Shown here: positions 15,559-22,257 of the stretch, one piece after another
Layout: every line of letters begins with the position of its first letter
Position numbering within the stretch: the first letter of the stretch is position 1
NCBI GenBank assembly: GCA_949373155.1
Contig: CASICK010000019.1
Span: 1 to 22,257, forward strand
Source: an uncultured Synechococcus sp.
GTDB taxonomy: Bacteria > Cyanobacteriota > Cyanobacteriia > PCC-6307 > Cyanobiaceae
Length of the DNA stretch: 22,257 nt
Direction: 5' to 3'
Notes under the pieces: generated by a model
Databases searched by the model: none
Told to the model about the DNA's origin: nothing
What the model saw: the letters and a program-made list of their open reading frames with translations, nothing else
Translations under genes and position numbers: made by a program

Positions 15559-16542
15559 GTGGCAGGGACTCTTCTCTTCAACGCACTTCGTGAGGCCATC
15601 GACGAGGAGATGGCCCGAGACCCCCACGTTTGCGTGATGGGTGAAGACGTCGGTCAATACGGCGGCTCATACAAGGTCACCAAGGACCTCTACGAAAAAT
15701 ACGGTGAGTTGCGTGTCCTCGACACGCCAATTGCTGAAAACAGTTTCACGGGTATGGCTGTTGGTGCTGCCATGACTGGCCTGAGGCCAATCGTGGAAGG
15801 CATGAATATGGGCTTCCTGCTTTTGGCGTTCAATCAGATCTCCAACAACATGGGGATGCTGAGATACACCAGTGGTGGCAATTTCACGATTCCCACAGTG
15901 GTGCGTGGACCAGGAGGCGTGGGCCGTCAGCTGGGAGCAGAACATAGTCAGCGCCTTGAGGCCTATTTCCATGCCGTACCTGGCATCAAAATTGTGGCTT
16001 GCAGCACGCCTACAAATGCCAAGGGGCTGATGAAGGCTGCGATCCGCGACAACAACCCTGTGCTCTTCTTTGAGCACGTGTTGCTTTATAACCTCACAGA
16101 AGAATTGCCAGATGGTGATTACATCTGCGCTTTAGATCAAGCCGATCTAGTGCAAGAAGGCAGTGACGTCACGATCCTGACTTACTCACGCATGCGTCAC
16201 CATTGCTTGAAAGCTGTCGAGCAGCTTGAAGCGGATGGCATCAGTGTTGAGCTGATCGATCTGATCAGCCTCAAGCCGTTCGATATGGAAACGATCGCCC
16301 GCTCGATCCGTAAAACCCATCGGGTGATTGTGGTTGAGGAGTGCATGAAAACAGGCGGCATCGGTGCAGAACTGATTGCCTTGATCACTGAGCATTGCTT
16401 CGACGATCTCGATGCCCGGCCGATTCGGTTGTCCAGTCAGGACATTCCTACGCCTTACAACGGCAATCTTGAAAATCTGACGATTATTCAGCCCCATCAA
16501 ATCGTGGAAACGGCCCAGGCCATCGTGCGCAAGGGGCTCTGA
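15559..16542 (+). CDS. pdhB: Pyruvate dehydrogenase E1 component, beta subunit
   Basis: With the alpha subunit (not in this window) it forms the thiamine-diphosphate E1 enzyme, which decarboxylates pyruvate and loads the acetyl group on the E2 lipoyl domain, supplying acetyl-CoA. The 327-residue protein is full length: [15 protein letters not shown] (about 27-41), [11 protein letters not shown] with the probable thiamine-contacting glutamate E60, the GANF-like core [18 protein letters not shown], and a C-terminal transketolase domain ([13 protein letters not shown]). The start is GTG at 15559, which gives the expected [15 protein letters not shown]-terminus; no ATG is near. A small hairpin (CCGGC-TTG-GCCGG, 15531-15543) lies just upstream. 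secD follows after three bases. Confidence 0.97.
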   Translation: MAGTLLFNALREAIDEEMARDPHVCVMGEDVGQYGGSYKVTKDLYEKYGELRVLDTPIAENSFTGMAVGAAMTGLRPIVEGMNMGFLLLAFNQISNNMGMLRYTSGGNFTIPTVVRGPGGVGRQLGAEHSQRLEAYFHAVPGIKIVACSTPTNAKGLMKAAIRDNNPVLFFEHVLLYNLTEELPDGDYICALDQADLVQEGSDVTILTYSRMRHHCLKAVEQLEADGISVELIDLISLKPFDMETIARSIRKTHRVIVVEECMKTGGIGAELIALITEHCFDDLDARPIRLSSQDIPTPYNGNLENLTIIQPHQIVETAQAIVRKGL

Positions 16543-16545
16543 TTC

Positions 16546-18027
16546 ATGGCCCGTCAACAGGGGTGGTTCGCCCTCATCCTCGCTCTGGCCATCGCTGCCG
16601 GATCCGTTCTCACAAGCTTCCCTCTTCAGTTGGGGCTCGATCTGCGCGGTGGTAGCCAGCTCACCCTAGAAGTGCAGCCATCGGGTGAGATCACCAAAGT
16701 GAAAGCCGAGCAGCTGGAAGCCGTGAAGGCCGTGTTGGATCGTCGCGTGAATGGTTTAGGTGTCGCCGAATCAACTCTCCAGACCGTGGGTGATAACCAA
16801 CTGGTCTTGCAGCTTCCAGGTGTGACCGATCCATCCAGAGCAGCTCGGGTGCTGGGCAGCACAGCGTTGCTGGAGTTTCGGGCACAGAAGCCTGGATCAG
16901 AAGAGGAATTACGCGGCTTGATTCAACTCAGAGCGCAGTTGAAAAGCGTTCTGGCGTTGAACGAAAGCAAGGAGGCATCAGACGCTGATCAAAACGATGG
17001 CCCCACCCGTGAGCAACTAGCAAAGGCTCAAAAAGAGTTGGGCCTTGAAGGCACTGCTGACTCTGAACAAGAACAGTTGGAACAGCTACTCGCTCGTGCC
17101 AACGAAGAGATTGTGGATCGCTTCGAGCCGGCGGCCCTCACCGGCAAGGATCTCGTCACTGCTGGGCGCCAACAGCAACAAAACGGCAGCAGCTGGGAAG
17201 TCACGCTCACCTTCAATCGAGAGGGGGGTGACAAATTTGCAGAGCTCACCCGCTCAATTGCAGGCACCGGGCGTCTCCTTGGCATTGTTTTGGATGGCCG
17301 TCCAATCAGCGAAGCCGGCGTGGGTGACCAATTCAAAGCTGCTGGTATTACCGGTGGTTCAGCTGTGATCACAGGCAATTTCAGTGCTGAGGAAGCCCGG
17401 GACCTTGAGGTGCAGCTGCGTGGTGGCTCCCTGCCTCTTCCCGTTGAAATTCTTGAGGTGCGAACGATCGGCCCCAGTCTTGGTGCTGAAAATGTGCGTC
17501 GCAGCCTAATAGCTGCGCTTGCGGGCCTCGTGTTGGTCGCCATTTTCATGCTGCTCGTCTATCGACTGGCAGGAGTGGTGGCTGTGCTGGCCCTCAGTCT
17601 TTACGCCCTGTTCAACCTGGCGGCCTACGCGCTTATACCGGTCACCCTCACGCTCCCGGGAACGGCAGGGTTCATTCTCAGTATTGGCATGGCGGTAGAT
17701 GCGAACGTGTTGATCTTTGAGCGCATCAAAGACGAATTACGCCGAGGCAACACCTTGATCCGATCGATCGAAACTGGCTTCTCTCAAGCTTTCTCTTCGA
17801 TCGTTGATGGTCATATCACCACTCTTATTAGTTGCGCTGCATTGTTTTTCCTAGGGACGGGTCTGGTGAAAGGTTTTGCTGCAACGCTTGGAATCGGTGT
17901 TCTGCTCAGCCTGTTCACAGCACTGACCTGCACGCGCACGCTCCTGCGCTTCTTTATGAGCTATCAATCGCTGCGCCGCCCAACCAATTTTCTGCCCGCA
18001 GGGCAGCTGCCTTCTTCCGCTGCTTGA
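16546..18027 (+). CDS. secD: Protein translocase subunit SecD
   Basis: Works with SecF beside the SecYEG channel and uses the proton gradient to pull exported proteins through the membrane; in cyanobacteria this serves plasma and thylakoid membranes. The 493-residue product has a first membrane helix at about 8-27, the conserved LGLDLRGGSQLTLEV (29-43), a large P1 domain with a charged insert rich in Glu and Gln (about 120-190), and five C-terminal helices from about residue 320. GMAVDANVLIFERIKDEL (from 381, with D385) is the SecD TM4 signature. It sits three bases after pdhB and three bases before secF. Confidence 0.97.
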   Translation: MARQQGWFALILALAIAAGSVLTSFPLQLGLDLRGGSQLTLEVQPSGEITKVKAEQLEAVKAVLDRRVNGLGVAESTLQTVGDNQLVLQLPGVTDPSRAARVLGSTALLEFRAQKPGSEEELRGLIQLRAQLKSVLALNESKEASDADQNDGPTREQLAKAQKELGLEGTADSEQEQLEQLLARANEEIVDRFEPAALTGKDLVTAGRQQQQNGSSWEVTLTFNREGGDKFAELTRSIAGTGRLLGIVLDGRPISEAGVGDQFKAAGITGGSAVITGNFSAEEARDLEVQLRGGSLPLPVEILEVRTIGPSLGAENVRRSLIAALAGLVLVAIFMLLVYRLAGVVAVLALSLYALFNLAAYALIPVTLTLPGTAGFILSIGMAVDANVLIFERIKDELRRGNTLIRSIETGFSQAFSSIVDGHITTLISCAALFFLGTGLVKGFAATLGIGVLLSLFTALTCTRTLLRFFMSYQSLRRPTNFLPAGQLPSSAA

Positions 18028-18030
18028 TCC

Positions 18031-19032
18031 ATGGCTGTGTCCTCCCCAACTGGTCAAGAACGCCCTTTGCGTTTTCCTCTGAGCCGACAACGCCGCAAGG
18101 TTTGGTTGATCTCCGTGATTGTGCTGTTGATCAGCACTCTTGGTTTAGTCCTGAACTGGACCAATCCTCAAATTCGCTCGCCCTTAAGGCCTGGACTTGA
18201 TTTCACAGGTGGCACCCAAATCCAACTAGAGCGATTGTGCGGAGATCGTTGCCAAGAGGTGAGGGCCATCGATATCCAGCAGACGCTTAAAAGCCTCACG
18301 TTGCCTGCTGAAGGTCGCGATCAAGACGCCAACACCCTGCCTAATCTCGCTTCGGCTCGGGTTCAGTTACTGGATCGAGGTGAATCGGTGGTCTTACGCA
18401 TGCCCGCTTTAACCGCCTCACAAGGGCAGGCTGTGATCGAGGCTGTTGAGCCTATCGCTGGTCCCTTTGAAGTTGGTGGCCAATCTGTTGACACGATTGG
18501 ACCAAGTCTTGGTGGTCAGTTGCTGCGCAGCAGCTTGATCTCATTGCTAGTGGCCTTTGCCGGCATCGCTCTCTACATCAGCGTTCGCTACGACGGTCGT
18601 TATGCCTTTCTTGCCCTCGTGGCCTTAGGCCATGACGTGTTGATCGTTTGTGGATTCTTCGCCTGGCTTGGCTTGATCAGCGGTTTAGAGGTCGACAGTT
18701 TGTTTGCCGTTTCACTCCTCACCATCGCCGGATATTCCGTGAATGACACCGTGGTGGTGTTTGACCGCATCCGCGAACGTCAACGTGAAGACTGTGACCT
18801 GCCCCTGGATGCTCAAGTTGATCGTGCCGTTTCCGCGACTCTCACCCGCACGATCTACACCAGTGGCACCACCTTGCTCCCCCTTTTGGGACTGATTCTG
18901 TTTGGAGGGTCCACCTTGTTTTGGTTTGCAGTGGCGCTGGCGATTGGCGTGATTGTGGGCAGCTGGTCGAGCATTGCTCTTGCCCCCTCCCTTCTCAGTA
19001 TCTGGCCAAGACAACGCACTGCGGGTGCGTGA
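18031..19032 (+). CDS. secF: Protein translocase subunit SecF
   Basis: Partner of SecD. The 333-residue protein has a basic N-terminus, a first membrane helix at about 24-44, the motif PGLDFTGGTQIQLE, a small external domain, and five further helices starting near residue 165. The sequence YSVNDTVVVFDRIRERQRED (N238, D239) is the SecF TM4 signature. The start at 18031 is three bases after the secD stop. Its stop overlaps the beginning of a small membrane protein gene by eight bases. Confidence 0.97.
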   Translation: MAVSSPTGQERPLRFPLSRQRRKVWLISVIVLLISTLGLVLNWTNPQIRSPLRPGLDFTGGTQIQLERLCGDRCQEVRAIDIQQTLKSLTLPAEGRDQDANTLPNLASARVQLLDRGESVVLRMPALTASQGQAVIEAVEPIAGPFEVGGQSVDTIGPSLGGQLLRSSLISLLVAFAGIALYISVRYDGRYAFLALVALGHDVLIVCGFFAWLGLISGLEVDSLFAVSLLTIAGYSVNDTVVVFDRIRERQREDCDLPLDAQVDRAVSATLTRTIYTSGTTLLPLLGLILFGGSTLFWFAVALAIGVIVGSWSSIALAPSLLSIWPRQRTAGA

Positions 19033-19255
19033 TTTGCCCATCACACCTAGCGCTCCATCCCAACGTTGGATCCCCCTGCTGTTGGGCGTTCTGGCTCTCT
19101 TAGATTTACGGGTGGAGCTTCAGCTGCTGTTCGATCACATCACGCTGACCAGCTTGATTTTTGCGATTCGGCACCATCTACTTGCGGTAGTGGTCATCCT
19201 TCTGCTCCCATCCATGTGGTGTCACTACGGACCTGTGCGTCGGTCTGAGCTCTGA
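19025..19255 (+). CDS. Small membrane protein downstream of secF
   Basis: A 76-residue frame that I start at GTG 19025, overlapping the secF stop by eight bases. It reads VRDLPITPSAPSQRWIPLLLG and has two probable hydrophobic segments (about 15-36 and 44-64) with a positively charged tail (YGPVRRSEL). The frame extends further upstream inside secF, but those residues are out-of-frame secF sequence and unlikely to be part of the product. No family is recognised. The tight overlap suggests translational coupling with secF. Confidence 0.65.
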   Translation: MRDLPITPSAPSQRWIPLLLGVLALLDLRVELQLLFDHITLTSLIFAIRHHLLAVVVILLLPSMWCHYGPVRRSEL

Positions 19256-19287
19256 CTCCTAAGTTGGATGTCCGCCTCGAATGCAAG

Positions 19288-19770
19288 ATGTCACTCGATC
19301 TCGACGCCAAGAAAACTCTCCTCAGAAAAATCCCCCATGGCTTGTTTATCTGTGGTGTCGCAGAAGGGAATCAGGTCAATGGGTTCACCGCAAGTTGGGT
19401 GACTCAGGGATCGTTCGATCCACCTCTTGTGGTGATGGCTGTTCGTGCTGATAGCACCAGCAATGGCATGATTCAACGTACGCGCCGATTCTCCCTCAAC
19501 GTATTAGCAGCCGATCAGAAGGATTTAGCTGCTGTGTTTTTCAAGCCCCAGCAAGCGGTGGGCGGACGCTTTGATGCCGCGCCCTTCAATACGGGCGAAC
19601 TGGGTTTACCGATCCTGAAGGATGCTCTGGGTGCCGTGGAGTGTGAACTCGTGGGAGAACTTACCCATGGTGATCACACCGTGTTTCTTGGGGAAGTGAA
19701 ATCAGCAGTTCTCCACCGTGATGCTGCGGCCCTCGAGCTCAGCAGCACGGGATGGCAATACGGGGGATAA
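19288..19770 (+). CDS. Flavin reductase-like (FMN-binding split barrel) protein
   Basis: A 160-residue protein of the flavoredoxin/flavin reductase domain family, a homodimeric FMN-binding split-barrel fold. It begins MSLDLDAKKTLLRKIPHGLF and carries the typical NGFTASWVTQGSFDPPLVV (residues about 31-49), the segment FSLNVLAADQKDLA, and a C-terminal GDHTVFLGEVKSA strand. These proteins transfer electrons between NAD(P)H, flavin and partners. In cyanobacteria, flavodiiron proteins carry a fused domain of this type, but here it is free-standing. I chose ATG 19288 over TTG 19264 for the usual N-terminus. It is the last gene of the packed plus-strand run. Confidence 0.87.
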   Translation: MSLDLDAKKTLLRKIPHGLFICGVAEGNQVNGFTASWVTQGSFDPPLVVMAVRADSTSNGMIQRTRRFSLNVLAADQKDLAAVFFKPQQAVGGRFDAAPFNTGELGLPILKDALGAVECELVGELTHGDHTVFLGEVKSAVLHRDAAALELSSTGWQYGG

Positions 19771-19815
19771 ATCCCAGCGATCCATGATTCAATCATTGAT
19801 TTCAAGGGATATGGA

Positions 19816-19849
19816 ATCTATTGTGGCCAAATTTGTGGCCACAATAGAT
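19816..19849. repeat. Perfect 14-bp inverted repeat after the flavin reductase gene
   Basis: ATCTATTGTGGCCA (19816-19829) and TGGCCACAATAGAT (19836-19849) are exact complements separated by AATTTG. The element lies 46 bases after the flavin reductase stop. Only GCTGTTTAG follows, so the U tract is poor. It also contains the direct repeat TTGTGGCCA (19821-19829 and 19833-19841). It may be a factor-dependent transcript end or the core of a recombination or integration site. Confidence 0.85.
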
Positions 19850-20180
19850 GCTGTTTAGTGCACAAATTACGCCGATAGCGCCGTCCATCTTTGGTTTGAT
19901 CTTCTGCTTAAGGTCCACTTTGGATCCCACCTTTCGACACGGCATACATCAGCCAGCAGGACGTTGAGGTGGCGCTTAGTTCGATCGGATAAGAAACAGA
20001 AGACCTTCAATGGATGGAACGCTAATGGCTGAACCAACCGATCAGTAGCTAGCTGTCATGTATCGCTGGACATTCCTCATCAAATAGAGATTATATAAAT
20101 TTTTGGCATCTAAAAATGAAAAATATATTCATCCCATACAGCTAAATGTTGTATATTGAGCAATTACAATCTCTAACCAC
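19850..20180. other. Stretch without an intact gene at the border of the AT-rich tail
   Basis: No open frame longer than about 40 codons with a convincing start is present on either strand. The first part (to about 20045) is of mixed composition and carries short coding-like fragments, such as DTAYISQQDVEVALSSIG ending in TAA on the plus strand, which may be gene debris. It contains copy 1 of the 17-base repeat. From about 20080 the sequence becomes very AT-rich (for example GATTATATAAATTTTT), which could hold a promoter for the broken gene downstream. Confidence 0.6.
20029..20045 (+). repeat. 17-base exact repeat, copy 1
   Basis: CTGAACCAACCGATCAG, identical to 21345-21361. In the frame CTG AAC CAA CCG ATC a stop (TAG) follows two codons later, as it does in copy 2. 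Confidence 0.9.
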
Positions 20181-20594
20181 TACAAGAAAAAACTGATTTC
20201 AAGTTTCATAAATCTCAAATTATATTGCTCTATCTTCTTTAACCACGACTGCCTTATCTCTTGAAGTCATTAATTGCATCCTGCCAACGAATGCTATCGC
20301 CCAGGCAGTAGTAGTGAAGAATGGACTAAAAGCTGAGCGAAGGGTTGGACTTTACTTAGGATCAGCATTTGGACAAATATCTGCTTTATGTGATCTTGTT
20401 AGAGACAAGGAAATAACCTGTAAAGTAGCTCAAAGTTACTTAAAAGCATATCGATCATCCCATAAAATGAACATGATGAATATGGAATCAATAAAAGAGA
20501 AGCGGGTGAGTTGGGATTTGATATAGGACTAAAAACCGCAAACTCAACATATAAAGAAATGAACTTGAACCCCTGCACTCTGAAAATAAATTAA
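20181..20594 (+). pseudogene. Frameshifted gene for a small exported protein
   Basis: Three segments join into one plausible secreted protein. The first frame (from about 20181) reads YKKKLISSFINLKL, a basic signal-peptide start. From about 20219 the next frame reads IALSSLTTTALSLEV and ends its leader at NAIAQA, a good cleavage site. It continues through GLYLGSAFGQISALCDLV to about 20500. The first frame then resumes as EAGELGFDIGLKTANSTYKE and stops at TAA 20592-20594. A terminator follows 4 bases later. No ATG opens the first segment. A GTG at 20314 could still give a 70-residue protein lacking the leader, so the central part might be annotated as a gene. The mature part is small and polar with two or three cysteines; no family is recognised. 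Confidence 0.6.
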
Positions 20595-20598
20595 CTGA

Positions 20599-20618
20599 AT
20601 CGCTACTGCGATGTTTTT
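20599..20618 (+). terminator. Terminator after the frameshifted secreted-protein gene
   Basis: ATCGC (20599-20603), loop TACT, GCGAT (20608-20612), then GTTTTTC. The stem is only 5 bp, but the T5 run and its position four bases after the reconstructed stop at 20594 fit an intrinsic terminator. Confidence 0.6.
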
Positions 20619-20686
20619 CTGGTCTATAAAGACGTAGTGTCGCAAATTTGTATGTTGAGCGCACGAAATATTTCCATCGTCTTCAC

Positions 20687-21166
20687 CTAACCATCGACCC
20701 CAATGCCTGAATATCCACCCACGATCCATTCCTCTTCAAGTTCGTAGAAAGACAGAAACCATTCTTTTTTCCACTCTTCTGGGATGGCGAGGCTCCAAAA
20801 ATTAGGCACGACAAGACAAGTCACAAGGTGCCCTGTATGACGCGTGACCTGACCTGTTTCTTCCATGTGAGGTTGATCTGCACCTTCAGGAAGAAGATGG
20901 CGACATTGAGGAAGCACAACGAACTGAAAGAGACGTTTCCTATCTCCGCCGCTTTTGATGTCAGCGATAGCAGCAGCCGAAAAATCTCTCCAAAAGTGGG
21001 TATTGATGTACTCAAGCACGGTTGCTTTGCCCCATCGAGCTGCGCTGTTGAAGCTGTCCAGGCAATCGCCGCTGTCCTCTAAGTATGCGCAAACATTGCT
21101 GAATAACTCAACTTTCTGCTGATCGGTGAGAGCCTCGATGAATTCACTCTGCAGATGAAAGGACAT
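20687..21166 (-). CDS. Unknown soluble protein of 159 residues
   Basis: A single open frame with ATG at 21166 and no signal peptide or membrane segment. It starts MSFHLQSEFIEALTDQQKVE, is rich in aromatic residues and tryptophan, and contains several cysteines and histidines (CRHLLPEGADQPH near residues 88-100) without a clear metal motif. The C-terminal half looks like alternating strands and helices (FWSLAIPEEWKKEWFLSFYE). I recognise no family. It stands alone on the minus strand inside the AT-rich tail and converges with the broken secreted-protein gene. Length and composition make it likely to be coding. Confidence 0.65.
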   Translation of the reverse strand: MSFHLQSEFIEALTDQQKVELFSNVCAYLEDSGDCLDSFNSAARWGKATVLEYINTHFWRDFSAAAIADIKSGGDRKRLFQFVVLPQCRHLLPEGADQPHMEETGQVTRHTGHLVTCLVVPNFWSLAIPEEWKKEWFLSFYELEEEWIVGGYSGIGVDG

Positions 21167-21233
21167 TCAGTAGTAATGACATCCCCTTAATTATCTCTAA
21201 CCATTAGTTCAAAAGCTTCAATTGTAACCATAG

Positions 21234-21554
21234 GAACAGCATCTTCCATCACTGAAATCGCAACAGGCTGACCTGAAACGCTGCTACATGAGCATGGGTG
21301 GCTCTATTTACATGGGCGATATGGCGCCGTTGGAAGACGATGTTCTGAACCAACCGATCAGGGATTAGGCGCACTTCATTGCCCCCACAAAACAGGCTCA
21401 AAGAGCCAACCATCAGTTGTCAATAACCAGCTCGACTGAAAACGCACAATTCCTCTCTAAACCTGTAGTGCAACTGCTAACGCTTCTAAACCACTATCTG
21501 ATTGAGCGGCGTTTCCCACTCACCCCAATGGCCAATCTCGCCAAACTGATTTGA
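21234..21554 (+). pseudogene. Possible decayed reading frame with one internal TAG
   Basis: One frame stays open from 21234 to 21551 apart from a single TAG at 21366-21368. The first part reads HLPSLKSQQADLKRCYMSMG and continues to LNQPIRD before the TAG, which follows copy 2 of the 17-base repeat. The second part includes VVQLLTLLNHYLIERRFPLTP and ends at TGA 21552-21554, which overlaps the ATG of the next open frame by one base. A 26-codon ATG frame (21288-21368) lies inside. About 106 codons with one stop are suggestive of former coding sequence, but no family is recognised. Confidence 0.3.
21345..21361 (+). repeat. 17-base exact repeat, copy 2
   Basis: CTGAACCAACCGATCAG, identical to 20029-20045. 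Weak similarity extends a short way upstream (both have TGGAA 14 bases before), and in both copies a TAG follows two codons after the repeat in the same frame. Confidence 0.9.
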
Positions 21555-21814
21555 TGTGGCAGCAGCAGCCTGATTACGCCCGATACAAGGAGAAGCTCAA
21601 CGGTGAGGGCTGGCTGCTGAACAGGCAAGAGGAGATGCTCATCCAGATCAAGCCCGATGCAGCAACGAAACATGCTCAGTTCGTTCTACTGAGCTACTAC
21701 CGCTTGTCAGCACGGCTTGGGAAATCCATCAGGCAACAGCGAATGCTTAGCACTTATCAATACTTAGCTCTGCCACGGGCGGCGCGGGTTCATCAAAAGG
21801 GAACTCTTCTATAA
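21554..21814 (+). CDS. Unknown small protein of 86 residues
   Basis: ATG at 21554 (the TTG just before it is less likely) overlaps by one base the TGA of an upstream open frame, a pattern seen in coupled genes. The product begins MWQQQPDYARYKEKLNGEGW, is basic, polar and probably helical, with no signal peptide or membrane segment. I do not recognise it. It could be an accessory gene or the end of a decayed longer gene whose upstream part is in another frame (21234-21554). Confidence 0.45.
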   Translation: MWQQQPDYARYKEKLNGEGWLLNRQEEMLIQIKPDAATKHAQFVLLSYYRLSARLGKSIRQQRMLSTYQYLALPRAARVHQKGTLL

Positions 21815-21847
21815 GACACATCCCTTAGCTATCAACATTGGTTTCTG

Positions 21848-21882
21848 ATGCAATGTGCATAATCGAGTAAGATACATTGCAT
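21848..21882. repeat. 9-bp inverted repeat upstream of the last gene
   Basis: ATGCAATGT (21848-21856) and ACATTGCAT (21874-21882) are exact complements 17 bases apart. The right arm ends 60 bases before the ATG at 21943, a position suited to a dimeric regulator site. Nothing identifies the binding protein. Confidence 0.6.
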
Positions 21883-21942
21883 TAGCTGCTTTAACCGTTG
21901 TAGTCTGTCTCAATAAAACCACAAATATCTTGACCACGATTA

Positions 21943-22257
21943 ATGATTAAAGTTGAGCTTTGGGCTGCCAAAATTCCTGGACTGCCTGGCATCTTTGCAG
22001 ATCATTATTGGCTTCTTGTTCTTCGTGGCGTAGAGGGCAGTAATAACCAAACTTGTGATCGTTGGGAGGTATGGCAGCATCCTCAACAAAATGGCTCTTG
22101 CTGGGGGCATCTTCATAGAAACCTCTTGGATCCATACCAGGGAGTGGGCAATGGACAGTCTCGATTAATTCAACAATGGGTGAATGATGATGCTTTATCA
22201 ATAGTTGAAAAGATTGAATCGTCCCCGAGCAACTATCCGTTCATTAAAAAATATAAA
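21943..22257 (+). CDS. Partial gene, possibly DUF3750-like, cut by the window end
   Basis: ATG at 21943 opens a frame that runs without a stop to the last base (105 codons). The product starts MIKVELWAAKIPGLPGIFAD, then HYWLLVLRG, CDRWEVWQ, CWGHLHRNLL, GVGNG and SSPSNYPFIKKY. The run of conserved-looking H, W and G residues (HYW, WEVW, WGHLH, GVGNG, YPF) resembles what I recall of the DUF3750 family, whose function is unknown. The minus-strand frame at 21947-22201 overlaps it and is a shadow. A 9-bp inverted repeat lies in the upstream gap. Confidence 0.65.
   Translation, partial: MIKVELWAAKIPGLPGIFADHYWLLVLRGVEGSNNQTCDRWEVWQHPQQNGSCWGHLHRNLLDPYQGVGNGQSRLIQQWVNDDALSIVEKIESSPSNYPFIKKYK

Noticed and set aside
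17028..17549. 173-codon minus-strand open frame inside secD
   Set aside because: Antisense shadow of secD; serine- and arginine-rich composition typical of shadow frames.
19850..20313. tRNA or other structured RNA gene in the long gap
   Set aside because: No T-loop GTTCRANNC element, cloverleaf arms or known small-RNA motif was found by eye on either strand.
21947..22201. 84-codon minus-strand open frame near the window end
   Set aside because: The plus strand over the same bases encodes a better protein, open to the window end, with conserved-looking aromatic motifs.

Overview
The window looks like chromosomal DNA of a marine picocyanobacterium, most likely Synechococcus subcluster 5.1. 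This rests on the style of the proteins (DnaG, RlmH, RsmA, IspE, PdhB, SecD/SecF, a DUF3082 membrane protein, a lumen-type pentapeptide protein), on short intergenic gaps, and on a cyanobacterial-type LexA box in front of umuDC. The assignment is by recognition only; no search was run. Most of the sequence is tightly packed housekeeping DNA. I found no tRNA, rRNA, CRISPR array or intact insertion sequence.

Layout: 1-56 holds a 23-bp tandem repeat just upstream of dnaG (86-2167). From 2385 to 5871 lie a small secreted protein with a good terminator, an HExxH-motif protein on the minus strand, a coupled pair of small unknown genes, and an AT-richer FAD-dependent monooxygenase. From 5952 to 7727 is the minus-strand umuDC mutagenesis operon with its LexA box. 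A GAF-domain protein with a C-terminal two-CxxC module (7797-8537) and an unknown protein (8755-9318) follow. A four-gene minus-strand run (11434 down to 9339) encodes a pentapeptide protein, an unknown protein, RlmH and an SGNH hydrolase. At 11470-12072 is a broken P-loop kinase/ATPase gene. Then come a YraN-type nuclease-like protein and a uridine-kinase-like protein, convergent with abutting stop codons.

From 13241 to 19770 is a plus-strand run: rsmA, ispE, a DUF3082 protein, an unlisted 31-residue membrane peptide, pdhB, secD, secF, a small membrane protein and a flavin reductase-like protein. They serve ribosome maturation, isoprenoid precursor synthesis, acetyl-CoA supply and protein export. 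Several neighbours overlap or are 3-4 bases apart.

The last 2.5 kb (19771-22257) differs. It is AT-rich and gene-poor, with inverted repeats, an exact 17-base repeat in two copies 1.3 kb apart, a small secreted-protein gene that appears broken by two frameshifts but still has its terminator, a decayed open frame, two unknown genes and a gene running off the end. It reads as a decaying accessory segment. I see no clear new defence or mobile system. The least explained items are the 31-residue peptide with its leader hairpin, the two reconstructed pseudogenes, the GAF/CxxC protein and the repeat-rich tail.
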